Assembly (NCBI RefSeq): GCF_031143425.1
Contig: NC_090443.1
Coordinates: forward strand, 1,057,462,423 to 1,057,526,422
Length of the DNA stretch: 64,000 bases
Direction of reading: 5' to 3'
Origin: Pleurodeles waltl
Lineage: Eukaryota; Chordata; Amphibia; Caudata; Salamandridae
Of this stretch, positions 45,755-57,379 are shown in pieces. Both the position numbers and the translations under genes were made by a program. The notes under the pieces were generated by a model that did no database searches, was not told the DNA's origin, and saw only the letters and a program-made list of their open reading frames with translations. How positions within the stretch are numbered: position 1 is the first letter of the stretch; every line of letters starts with the position of its first letter.

Positions 45755-48300
45755 TGTGGGAGGAGGCCTCTTTTTGCATAGTTAGCCCCCACTTTTTGCC
45801 TGATGTTGATGTGTTCTAGAAGTTGGTAGTGCCCAGGGCCCCTGCTAAACAGGTTCCCTGGGCCAGATCTCTTTCCCTAAAACTGTTGTGATGCTTGGCA
45901 CAATTGATTATGCTCTTAAATTCCCCTGTAAGTCCCTAGTGAATGGGTACCCGAGTAAACAGGGGAAGAGATATTAAGAGTAGGCCCCTGGGGGCAGCAG
46001 TACTGACTGTGCCACCCCCAAGGGCCCTACACCCAGATGCACCCAGCATTGCCATTGCAGGCTAAGTGTACTGGGGCAACCCTAAAAAGATAAATTCGAC
46101 AAGGCACATTCTCTGTGTGCCCTGTCCACCCTACACTGCATATATTATCGGTAAGTCACCCCTCTAGCAGGCCTTTAAACCCAAAGGCAGGGTGCACCAT
46201 ACTATATGTGAGGGCATAGCTGCATGACCAATATGCCCCCACTGTGTCCTTGTAAAACCTAGGACATAGCGAGTGAACAGAGCAGCCATTTTAATGTATG
46301 TACTGTGCACTGGTCAAACACGAGTTCCCCAGCTACATAATGGCCACTCTGCACCCTGGGTTGTTTGGTATCAAATAACTCAGAATATTAAATCCAAACT
46401 GATCCATTATTGGATTTAACCTTAAATGTACCCAGGGGCCACCTTAGGGGTGCCCCCTGCAAAAGCTAACCCTAACTGTCAGAGTTGCTGGCTGGTTCCA
46501 TCCAGCTGCCACTCCAGACAGACAATATACAAATGTGGGGGAGAGCCCTGGCTCTCTGGTTTGTAAGACAATGCCCTTCCTGGGTGGAGGACCTAAGTCC
46601 CCCTCCCTCAGGAATGTGCAACCCCCTGGCAGTGAGCTTTAAAGGGCTACTGCCCCTGAAACTCGAGCCCCCAGGCCTGCTGCTAGCAGCAGAGGGCTTC
46701 CCCCTTTGCAAACCTCCACGTTTGGTGGGAGCAAAGGCGGGAAACCAGAAAAAGGGTAGGAGGAGTGGCCTCACTAAGAATGCACCACCCCTAAGGGCTT
46801 GCATTCGAAGCAGACCCTCTAATTCAGATTTCTCCATCTTGGAATGGAGAGAAATCACCAATGAGGTTTAGGGAAGTGACCCTTCCCACAGGAAGTGGTC
46901 ACTACCAGGTTCCCCCTAAAACGCCCACTAAATTCAGTATTTAGTGGGCTCGCCTAAGCCAAGATTTTATATTTGAAAAGGACTCGAAGAAGATTCCAAG
47001 AAGACAAGAAAACCAGCACCAGAGAAACCGCAAGGACAAGAATTGAGGACCTGCTGCACCAGAAGGGGCGCCCAGCCCCCTGCTTGTGGCACCAGAGTCC
47101 TGATAATCACAACAGTGGAGGAGCTGGCCACTGGACCGACCCCAAGAAACCCAGGGGACCTCCAGGCTTCAAGGATCAACCCAGATCTCCCTCCTGAGTG
47201 GAGGCACCACTCAAGAAAAGCAGGTAAACTCCAAAAGAGCAAGAGGCCAGTGAAGGATTCTTCACTGATTTGCAGATATCTCTGCAACCAGAAGTCACAG
47301 CAGGACCCAACAAAACACATATGACAGTCCGGAAATGCCCCCCAACTGTATTAAGTTTGGTGGTGCTGCGACCCCTAGTGGCCGAGATAGAGCAATACCC
47401 TGGGTCCTGGTCAACTGACGTTCGACCAGGAGAAAACCAGCTCTCCCAGAGCTGACAAAAGGATCAGGAGGAAGCCCCAGTCGAGGGACTTCAGAAACAC
47501 CCTGGACCTCCGACCAGAGTGCCCTTGTTGTCCTACAAGCGACCCCCAAAGAGACTTACCTCCAGCGGACTCCGTTGCGCGCAGCATTCAAGACTTCCAA
47601 AACTCCCTGCACTTGGCCACCCGGGGCCTTGCATCACGGGTTCTGCTGTGTGCCTTGGGTCCCCATCCACTTGTGACCTCGACAGCCAAAGGGAACCCCC
47701 AGGCACCACTTTGAATTTGCAAACCAGCTCCTTTTCCAAATGGCCCATCCAGGTGGCCTTGTGCCTGTGCCAAGAACCTTTCCAAAGCTGTTACCGCCGG
47801 AACCGGGAGCTGCCCAAAGCTCTCCCACTGGCACAAGGTGCCCATCGACCACTGCGACCGCCCTGCAACAGAAGAGACTGGTAACTCAACCGTACGATTT
47901 TTAATGCATTTTTAAAAGTGACTGCCTATTGATTCCAATGGTGTGTAATTACACACAGAAAGACTAACTTTCTTAAAACTTTAAAAAGTCATAACAAGAA
48001 AAGTACTTAACCTATTCTAAAAATTTTGGTGTTAAAAATGATATAAAAGTCTGAAGTATTTTTATAAATTCTGGCCTCGAGTTATTCATTGAGTGTGTGT
48101 GGTGCATGATTGGATTTGTGAGTACAGCAAATACTTAGCACATATCCTGGATTAGCCGAACTGTTCGACCAGCTACCTTAAAAATTAGAGCATTAGGTGG
48201 TCTGATTTTTACCCCTGAAAACTAACATGTGGTTGTTTGGACCCTCTGCATAGTGTACGTAGTTTGTACACTACATACAGAGACAGTCTCCAACAAAGGC
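45755..48300. mobile_element. Noncoding LTR-like element inserted in the LINE
   Basis: LINE homology stops near 45754 and resumes near 48372. The insert opens TGTGGGAGGAGGCC and is noncoding throughout. It may be a long solo LTR or a non-autonomous LTR element. Its right border (48240-48370) and target duplication were not resolved. Frames inside (for example 46485-46871) have no motifs. Confidence 0.45.
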
Positions 48301-48371
48301 CTCATTTCACTGCAAAGTCCCTGTCTGGACGCTGAAGCCAGTCAAACGATGATTGTCAATATGTCCATCTA

Positions 48372-49230
48372 AGCATGACAGGAGAGCAGGTGTGCTCACC
48401 TTGGGGCTTAAACCCCAGAGGGACTTTCCTCTCTTTCATAGAGGCCTGTCAGGAATTCACCCTGGGGCCTGTACATTTCTTACAATATGCAGGACTGGCT
48501 GAACTAGCCAGGGTGACCTGGCCCACCTACCCTGCTGCACCCACCGGCACACAGATCCTTGGGATCCTGCTGTCCTCTGGTGTAGGCTGGCCCTTGATCA
48601 CACTGGTATATAAGGCTATGTGCACAGATGCAGCAGGACCCCTTCCGCAGGTACGTTCAGCCTGGGACATCCACTTGGACGCTATACTGGACAAAGGGGA
48701 GTGGACATGAGTCAATTACCTTATACACTCAGTTTCCTATAATGCCCACATGTGGAACACTACAACTTCCTCCACAGGACTTACATTGCCCCTAAAGGCT
48801 TTCACCATATGACTCCATCCTGCTTAGACTGGTGTCCTCGATGCGGAGACGGTGGGGGCAATGTTTGGCATTTGGCTTGACATTGCTGGGTATTGCAAAA
48901 CAACTTGATCCAGGTGGTTGCGGATGTTATAAGGACCACGCACCTGAATATTTAACTCACACCACAGTGCTGTTTACTGCGCAACATTAAAAGACCAAAG
49001 GGCAGGAAGATGGCATGCACATTTTTGTGATTTTGTGCTAGTGTTGGCTAAGCGTAGAGTAGCTGGATGGAACAAAGGGCATCTGAGATTGAACACTGGC
49101 TCAGGGATGTACAATGGTCCCTGGTGGAGGAGACACACATGAAGCTTAGTAGGTGGGATGACAAGTTAGCTGAGGACCTCTCAGTGTGGGGAAACTTAAG
49201 TGACACACTCCTAGACCCTCTATCTGTTAG
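48372..49230 (+). pseudogene. L1/Tx1-type LINE relic, part 2 (C-terminal region)
   Basis: NPRGTFLSFIEACQEFTLGP with HFLQYAGL matches the LINE thumb and connector. CPRCGDGGGNVWHLAFG matches the zinc-knuckle-like C-rich motif. AKRRVAGWN and WLRDVQWSLVEETHMKLSRW match the end of ORF2. Stops and frameshifts are present. No 3' tail was identified. Confidence 0.7.
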
Positions 49231-49564
49231 ACCTCTGGTCAGGTTGCAGCAGGAGAGGTCTGTTGTGCCCTTTTGCTCCAGTGTGGCATTGTTCTGCTTG
49301 TGTCCATCTGATCATGGCGATGACAAGCAGCGAGGGGTTTCTCCTGCCAACAGTCCCACCTCCTCTAGTCTTTCCCTGTGTTCAGACAAAGACCTTGAGA
49401 ACTCTTTGGCCGATGGCCTGGAGGTTGCCACTGCAGGGCTGATGGACGATGGGGCCTAGGAAAGTGTGGCTTCCTCTATTCAGGCTTCTAGAAGGGCCTT
49501 CGCTCTTGCATCCTTGGCTAGATATGGGCCTTCGGTGCTTAGATTGCGTGAGCGCAGACATGTG

Positions 49565-50215
49565 GTTGCACAGCCCGTTGGACTGAGGTGTTGGATTTTC
49601 TGCAGGGTGGCTTTCCACTAGATTTGAAGCTTTCTACCCTTAAGCTTAAAGGACACCTATTATGCACTTTAGAAACTTTTGGAGGAATCCTCAGGGTGAA
49701 GATGGTCTCTTTTATAGGTTATTTAAAGAGTTTGTTAACTTGAGGCCTTTCTGTAGACCGGTTTACCCTTCTTGGGATCTCTCTCTAGTCCTTGACGCTT
49801 TAAAGCGCTCTCCATTTCAGCCTTTTGCGAAGGATGAGTTAAAGTTGCTGATCTTGAAAGCTTTCTTTCTTAGAGCAAGTACTTCTGGGAGAAGGTTAGG
49901 GGAGTTGCACCCTTGTTGGAGACATCCCTTCTTTTAAGTTTTTGAGGACAGGATGGTGCCACGGTCTGGCCCGTCTTTTGTGCCCAAGATGAATTCTGTG
50001 TTCTGCAGGGAGCAAGAAGTCAATCTTTCAGCGTTTTACCCTAATCCTGATTTTCCTGAGGAGGCAGATTTGCACACTTTATATGTGAAAGAAGCAATTC
50101 TCACTGCCCTGGACAGGGTTTCAGATTTCACACTTTCACTGTTTGTGAATTGCAATCCAGCCAGGAAGGGATGCAAGTCTTGCATTCTTACTCTGAGTAG
50201 AGTGGGTCCATTCTT
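49565..50215 (+). pseudogene. DIRS-type tyrosine recombinase relic
   Basis: The reading includes VLDFLQGGFPLDLKLSTLKL, then after a frame change YPSWDLSLVLDALKRSPFQP, LILKAFFLRASTSGRRLGEL (box I arginine), and after an in-frame TAA at 49935 DRMVPRSGPSFVPK, ALDRVSDFTLSLFV and ILTLSRV. These are the landmarks of DIRS-element YR proteins, in which the SRW box normally follows. The protein is lost just there, before the box II His-x-x-Arg and Tyr, because the sequence dissolves into a 25-bp minisatellite. DIRS elements are known to be abundant in salamanders. Confidence 0.8.
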
Positions 50216-51380
50216 ACCCTGAGTAGAGGGGTCTATTCTTACTCTGAGTCGGGTGGTCATTCTTACTCTAAGTAGGTGGTCTGTTCTTACTCTAAGTAGG
50301 GTGCTCCATTTTTACTCTGAATAGGTTGTCTGTTCTTACACTGAGTAGGTGATCCATTCTTACTCTGAGTAGGGTGGTCCATTCTTACTCTGAGAAGGGT
50401 GGTCTGTTCTTACACTGAGTAGGTGGTCCATTCTTACTCTGAGTAGGGTGGTCCATTATTACTCTGAGTATGGAGGTCTGTTCTTACTCTCAGTAGGGTA
50501 TTCAATTCTTACTCTGAATAGGTGGGCTGTCCTTACTCTCAGTAGGGTGGTCCATTCTTACTCTGAATAGGTGGTCTGTTCTTACTCTGAGTAGGGTTGT
50601 CCATTCTTACTCTTAGAAGGGTGGTTCGTGCTTACTCTAAGTAGGATGGTCCATTCTTACTCTGAGTAGGGTGGTCCATTCCTAGTCTCAATAGGGTGGT
50701 CCATTCTTAGTCTCAATAGAGTGGTCCATTCTTACTCTGAGTAGGGTGGCTCTGTTCTTAACTTGAGTAGGATGGTCCATTCTTACTCTGAGTAGGTGGG
50801 TCCATTCTTACTCTGATTAGGGTGGTCTGTACTTACTCTGAGTAGGGTTGTCCATTCTTACTCTAAGTAGGGTGGTCCGTTCTTACTCTGAATAGGGTGG
50901 TCCGTTCTTACTCTGAATAGGGTGGTCCGTTCTTACTCTAAATAGGGTGGTCTGTTCTACCTCTGAGTATGGTGGTCTGTACTTCCTTTGAGTAGGGTGG
51001 TCCATTCTTACTCTAAGTAGGGTGGTCCGTTCAGCCTCTGAGTATGGTAGTCCATTCTTACTCTGAGTAGGGAGGTCCGTTCTACCTCTGAGTATGGTGG
51101 TCCGTTCTTACTTTGAGTAGGGTGGTCCGTTCTACCTCTGAGTATGGTAGTCTGTTCTTACTCTGAGTAGGGCGGTCCATTCTACCTCTGAGTAGATGGG
51201 TCCGTTCTTACTCTGAGTAGGGTAGTCTGTTCTTACTCCAAGTAGGGTGGTCCGTTCTTAATCTGAGTTGGGTGGTACATTCTTACTCTAAGTAGGGTGG
51301 TCCGTTCTTAGTCTGCGTAGGGTGGTCCATTCTACCTCTGTGTATGGTGGTCCGTTCTTACTCTGATTAGGCTGTTCCAT
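50175..51380. repeat. 25-bp minisatellite, about 47 copies
   Basis: The unit is ATTCTTACTCTGAGTAGGGT, GGTCC, with 23-28-bp variants. Its first copy, at 50178-50212, is the recombinase codons for ILTLSR, so the array was born from DIRS coding sequence. Confidence 0.95.
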
Positions 51381-51563
51381 TGCTTAATAGCCCCAACATT
51401 AGTGTTGCCTGGATGTCCTGTCCCTCTTGGGTAGAAGGTATGTCCACCAGATCTATGTCTCCTTCCTGCTGAGAATGGCAGAGGGCAACACTGAAAGAAA
51501 TTTGTAGGGCAATGAGATTGGGCACATCCTCTACTTTAATCATGGACTGTGGAACAAATTAAA

Positions 51564-52147
51564 CATTCACCCCCAGTCACAGATCTGGGTTTAATCCATT
51601 GTTATTTTGCTTGCATGTCACCACAGTCTGGACCCCGCCATATGCAAATCAGTCTTGACCCTGTTCCCCATGGGAACAGTCCAGCCCGAACTGCCAAGCG
51701 AGGTCCTCCCTGGACCGGAAACAAACATCCTGGGACTGGTTTCAGGGTATCACCCTTCATCATCCAGGCTAACTTGAATCCAGTGATGCAGCGAGCATGT
51801 GAGCCACATCTGAGCATACCCTAGCCACTTATGGCGAACATAGCAACAGTACAAAGCAAAATGATGGACGGAGAGCTGAAACATTTCAAGCACTCATCCC
51901 CAGTCACAGATCTGGGTTTAATCCATTGTTATTTTGTTAGGACGTCTCCTAGTTTGGACCCAGCCACATGCAAATCAGTCTTGACCCTGCTCCCCATAGG
52001 AACAGTCCAGCCCGAACTGCCAAGCCAGGTCCTCCCTGGACCGGAAACAAGCATCCTGGGACTGGTTTCAGGGTATCACCCTTCATCAGACAGGTTAGCT
52101 TGAATCCAGTGGTGCAGGGAGCACGGGGCCTACTTCTGGGCATACCT
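51564..52147. repeat. Two direct copies of a ~255-bp repeat
   Basis: 51564-51822 and 51892-52147 share CCCAGTCACAGATCTGGGTT, CCTCCCTGGACCGGAAACAA and GGGACTGGTTTCAGGGTATC. The period is about 328 bp, with only the repeat part conserved. Confidence 0.85.
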
Positions 52148-52159
52148 TCTGGGCGACAA

Positions 52160-52265
52160 ATGCAAAACAAGCATTTGCAATGCAATAGGTCTCGCATTTT
52201 CTTGAGTTAGAGCTAATGTCATTATAAATGCATAACTGGACTTTTCTTGCCACATAAAATGGTCA
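52160..52265 (+). mobile_element. Interspersed (SINE-like) repeat, copy 2, truncated
   Basis: AACAAGCATTTGCAATGCAA, GAGTTAGAGCTA and TAACTGGACTTTTCTTGCCA match copies 1 and 3. It ends about 100 bp in. Confidence 0.6.
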
Positions 52266-52439
52266 TCCCTGCCTCATAATTTTGTCTTTTCCTGCCATAT
52301 AATTGCAGTGGCCCAGCATTTAACCAAAGCACTTCCATTTACCTTCTTCCTCTATCTTAAACCATGTACACTTATCATATAAACCTTTATCAGAAATTAA
52401 ACTTTTGGCATCAGAGTGTAATGCTCAAAACACCATAAC

Positions 52440-53470
52440 AAAAATATCATTTGGGATGGACTGGAGGGTGAAAGGGAAGAGGGAGTCAGGAGGAACGATG
52501 GAGAGGACAAGTGGCATAGGAACGGTGTCATGGGCCCTGGAGTAAAAAGGAGAATGGTTGACTGGAAGTTCAGTAGGAAAATACAGCAGTAATTAGAGTT
52601 GAGTGAGGTCCATAGGTCTCAGGGCCCCGGTGCCACTGCACCTGTTGCTCCATTGATAACTAGGCCTCAGGAGAGAAAGCGGATGGGGCAGATAAGAGAA
52701 GTGAAAGGAATACAACAGACAAAAGGAAGAAAGAGGAGTCGCAAATAAATAAAAGAAAGAAGGGAAAGAAAGAATGAGAAAATGAAAACACAACTAAGAA
52801 GAAATAGAGCAAATGTGTGAGACAACATTGAAAAGGGCAGGAAGCTAGCGAACAAACAATAAAGAGAATGAATGAAAGAAGTGTGAAAAGAAAGAGAAAA
52901 ATTAACATTATAGAAAAAAGAGAGATGGTGAGAGAAACAAGCAGCGAAAGAACCAGGGCATGTATGTACTGACATGTTTCCCACAGACACAGAAAGGAAA
53001 AAACACTTTGACACTTCGCCCCGACAAGTAACTTGTGGCTTCCACATATAAACGTAAATTGACAGATAAAGATAAGAAAAACACTAGAGAAAGGAAGGAA
53101 GAAAGATCTAAAAAAAAAAAAGTGAAAGGAAGCATACCAAGTCAAAGGAGAGAGCAAATAAAGACAAAGAAAAGCATAAAATAGTGAAAGAATGAACGCT
53201 TGATCAAAAAAAAGAGAGGAACAAAACAAATAAAGAAATAGCAAGTTTTTGCAAGTTTGAAAGAGGAGGCAGCAAGAGGAAGAGGGAAATCAAAGAAGGG
53301 AGAGGAGTAGAAATAAACAGTTGAAAGAAAGAGCGAATGTGGATTTTAAGAGCTGAAAAGCGAAAAGTGGGGGGGAAAGAAAACATTGAGAGTAAACAGA
53401 GTAAATGAAAGAACGGAGTGAGATAGGTGACCCTCCCAAATAAAGGTGGCAAAACAGATTTAGTTGGCTC
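52440..53470. repeat. Purine-rich low-complexity tract
   Basis: A- and G-rich plus strand without a fixed period (AAAGAAAGAAGGGAAAG style). The minus-strand frames rich in Phe, Leu and Ser are composition artefacts. Confidence 0.7.
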
Positions 53471-53499
53471 CCCACATCCTCAAACAGAAGTCAGAGTGT

Positions 53500-55335
53500 A
53501 GAGCAGCAGGGGGCGCTGCAGAGGAGCAGGAGTTGCTTTAGCAGAGACGTATGTGAACCCCAATAGAGCAGTATTGGGGCACTTCAGATCAGGATTGGGG
53601 GTACAGACAGAGCTGTGTCCCAGCCCAGTGCTGGTATAACAGAAAGGCAGCAGTGAGGAATGAGAAACGGAGCGCTGTGTAATTCCTGGTATTGGAATAA
53701 TGGGGCGCTGGGTTAGGGTTGAGGTGCACTGACAGAGTTGTATGTGGGCTGCAGTACAGGAATACTAACAGGCACATAACATCAGAAGTGAGGTATGTTA
53801 ATGGAGCTGTGTGTGAAGCTTAGTACTGGCGTGCTAGTGTTGGCGAGTGTTAGCCAGGAGGTGCCTGGTGAAGCTGCGAGTGGGGCCCAGCATGGGGGTG
53901 GCATTGCCGCTGAACCACAGAAGCGAGGAGTCCTGAGGGTGTGTGCATAAGCCTTAGTACTGAGAAGAAACGTGCACTGAATGTTAGAATTGATGGATTC
54001 TGGCGGAGCTGTGGTGATTCCCATCAACAGCGGCGTTGGATGTTAGACTTGAGGTGCACCGGCTGAGCTGTGGTTTGCTCTTCTGGTTCCAGTATTGGCT
54101 TCACAGTGGGACTGAATATTAGAATTGAGCTGCGGTAATGGAACTGTATGAGACCAGGGTCCCAGAATACAAAAGGAAGTGACCTTGCTGTGATAGAACT
54201 GAGGTGCACTGATGAAGCTACTCCCGAGGTCCCAGTACTGGAGCAGCAGATGTACTGACTGTAAGAACTGAGGTACTCTGGCAGTCAGTGTGTGTGATTC
54301 TGGCACTGGAATGGCTGAGGGCTTGGAGTGTGTGAACTGAGGTGCACTGGTGGAGCTGCACCCGAGGTCCCAGTACTGGAGCAGCAGAGTGTACTGACTG
54401 CAAGAACTGAGGTGCTCTGGCAGGCAGTGAGTGTGGGGTTCCTGGCACTGGCACGGCTGAGGCCTTGCAGCGTGTGAACTGAGGTGCACTGGTGGAGCTG
54501 CACCCAAGGTCTCAGTACTGGAGCAGCAGACTGTACTGACTGCAAGAACTGAGGTGCTCTGGCAGACAGCGCGTGTGGGGTTCCCAGCAATGGCGCGGCT
54601 GAGGGCTCAGAGTATGTGAACTGAGGTGCACTGATGGAGCTACTCCCGAGGTCCCAGTACGGGAAAAGCAGTGTGTACTGACTGTAAGAACTGAGGTACT
54701 CTGGCAGTCAGTGTGTGTGATTCTGGCACTGGAATGGCTGAGGGCTTGGAGTGTGTGAACTGAGGTGCACTGGTGGAGCTGCACCCGAGGTCCCAGTACT
54801 AGAGCAGCAGAGTGTACTGACTGCAAGAACTGAGGTGCTCTGGCAGACAGCGCGTGTGGGGTTGTGGCCCGGCTGAGGGCTCAGAGTATGTGAACTGAAT
54901 TGCACTGACGGAGCTGCGCCTGAGGTCCCAGTATTGGAGCAGCAGAGTGTACTGACTGTAAGAACTGAGGTGCTCTGGCAGACAGCGAGTGTGGGGTTCC
55001 TGGCACTGGTACGGCTGAGGCCTTGCAGCGTGTGAACTGAGGTGCACTGATGAAGCTGCTCCTGAGGTCCCAGTACTGGAGCAGCAGAGTGTACTGACTG
55101 TAAGAACTGAGGTGCTCTGGCAGACAGCGAGTGTGGGATTCCTGGCACTGGCACGGCTGAGGCCTTGCAGCGTGTGAACTGAGGTGCACTGATGGAGCTG
55201 CTCCTGAGGTCCCAGTACTGGAGCAGCAGAGTGTACTGACTGCAAGAACTGAGGTGCTCTGGCAGACAGCGAGTGTGGGGTTCCTGGCACTGGCACGGCT
55301 GAGGCCTTGCAGCGTGTGAACTGAGGTGCATTGAT
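53500..55335. repeat. 142-bp dimeric minisatellite with decayed ~70-bp units at the left
   Basis: From about 54185 there are about 8 copies of a 142-bp unit. GTGAACTGAGGTGCACTG occurs at 54332, 54474 and 54616. Each unit has two halves of about 70 bp, both opening AACTGAGGTGC. At 53500-54180 only diverged single halves are found. So an old 70-bp repeat seeded a dimer that then expanded. Confidence 0.92.
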
Positions 55336-56339
55336 GGAGCCGCAAGTGTGATCCCAATTTGGAGCAGAAGTGGGCACAGTCTAAGGATTGCGGAGCCCTG
55401 GTAGAGCTGGGTGCCTTGGCTATAAGCAACAGGTAGGCACACTTGGAAAAGAAAATCCAGGCCAAGGAAGGGCAGGAGCCAGGGTGCAGAGAGTGGGTGC
55501 AGAGTGATAACAGCCTGATATATAGCCTTGTTTACAGCTAAGCTCCGAGCAAGAATGCTCTGCAAATGAAAAGGGAAGCTTTCCTGGACAGGAGCAGGAA
55601 ACAAAGTAAAAAAGTAAAAGTCCCCTTCAGATTAGATAAACAGGACAAAGCGGAATGATATGGTATTTGGTCCCTGCTCCCACACAGAAGGAGGGACAAA
55701 GAGGCATGACTGACCAGTAGCAAGCAAGGATTTTTAAATGACACTGAAACTAACAAATGAAATAGCTGGAAGCCCACAGAAGTAGTATACTTAAAAGTAT
55801 ACAAGAGGTCGGACGCTCACGCTCGGCCAAACAATAGATGATGGGCAGAATGCAGAACAAATCAAACATATCCCCCCCCCCCATGAATGTTTGCATTTTT
55901 CAGTATGCCAGCCATCATCTGTTCTTTTTGCTCTATGGTAATCAGTCATCACAGACTAACTTAGGAAATTGTCCTGGAAGAGGTTTTGGCATCTAAGGTA
56001 CTTTCCTCTGTAACACACCAGAGGAGGGGTTGTCTGACTAAGTAAAAGAAACAGAGTTGAGCCTGAATGTTCAGTTACTGCTTGGATGAATTAGCCATTC
56101 CTTCCCTCCAGGTGTGATCAGGTGGAGTGTTAGGGGGCTGAAGTCAACTAACACAGGAAGTGGTGATCGTGGGGGGTTGATACTCTTAAGAATTGATGGG
56201 TCTGTCTGAGAGGTGCAGGGGCGTCAGCTTGTAATTAATGTAAGCGAAAATGTACTCGAAGTAACGCAATTATTGGTAAGTAATTGGAACGTCACTCCCC
56301 CTCCTGCTTCAGTGCGCTTCCCGCTTGGGGCATCGTCGC
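55336..56339. other. Intron 1 sequence without recognised features
   Basis: A poly-C run lies at 55870. No gene signature. Confidence 0.4.
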
Positions 56340-56850
56340 CCCTCACGTAGCTTTCTCTTTCTCTCTCTTTGTCCCTCTGTCTCTCTTTCTCTGTCTGTCT
56401 CTCTCTGCCCCTCTCCGTCTCTCTCTCTCCACTTTCTTTCTCTCTCTCCCTATCTCTCTCTCTCTTTCTCTCTCGATCTCTCTGTCTCTCTCTCTCTCTC
56501 CCTCTGTCTCTCTCTCTCTCGCTCTACACTCTCTTTTTCTCTTTCTCTATCTCTCTGTCCCTCTCCGTCTCTCTCTCTCCACTTTCTCTCTCTCTCTCGC
56601 CCTCTCTCTCTCTCTTTCTCTCTCGATCTCTCTGTCTCTCTCTCTCCCTCTGTCTCTCTCTCTGTCTCTCTCTCTCCACTCTCTTTGTCTCTCTCTGTCT
56701 CTCTCCACTCTCTTTGTTTCTCCTTCTCTGTCTCTCTCTCTCTCCACTGTCTTTCTCTCTCTATCTCCCTATCTCTCTTTGTCTCTCTCTATCTCTCTTT
56801 GCCTCTCTCTCTCTCTGTCTCTCTCTCTCTGTGTCACACACACAGACTCT
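56340..56850. repeat. (CT)n-rich polypyrimidine tract
   Basis: About 510 bp of CT dinucleotides with TTT, CCC and GT interruptions on the plus strand. Confidence 0.95.
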
Positions 56851-57379
56851 CTCTCTCGCTTGACGTCACTATACACAGCTGTCACCAGCCTCCCCACAGC
56901 GATACCACCGTAGAACCCACGAGGCTTCTGTGCGCTATGTGCCCCAATGGAGCCCGCCTCATCTTGACAGCCGGAGCACGTCCGCCGCCCCCTCCCTAAG
57001 ACCTGCACCAGCCATTGCTCTTCCCCTCCAGAGCAGGGGTGCCCGGGGGAGGAGGATGGGTGCTATCATGGGGGGCGAGGGGGCTCTGAGGTGGGCGGGA
57101 AAAAACTCTGATATCTGACCTTTAAGAAGAGTACATTAGACTGAGGGGGGGCGGGGGAGACATACAAACGCTCGGACAGGCAGAAACAGTGTGCCGGGTG
57201 GGTGGCTGGAGGTAGAGAGTGAACACCGAGATAGATAGCGCCTAGCCCCGTAGGGACAGGTGTCCAGCAGCTACAGAGAGGGCGCTGGACGGAGGTATGA
57301 GGGGGAGGCCTCGGGGCGGGGGTGGAGGAAGGGAGGGACCGAGGCTGCAGGGCTGGGGCACGTGTGGGGGGGGGTCGGA
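56851..57379. other. GC-rich spacer between pyrimidine and purine tracts
   Basis: A CRE-like palindrome TGACGTCA at 56872-56879 and GC-rich sequence to 57110. No exon could be tied to it. Confidence 0.35.

Noticed and set aside
52660..53244. 194-residue hydrophobic minus-strand frame as a membrane protein
   Set aside because: Phe/Leu/Ser richness follows from a purine-rich plus strand; no homology or splice context.
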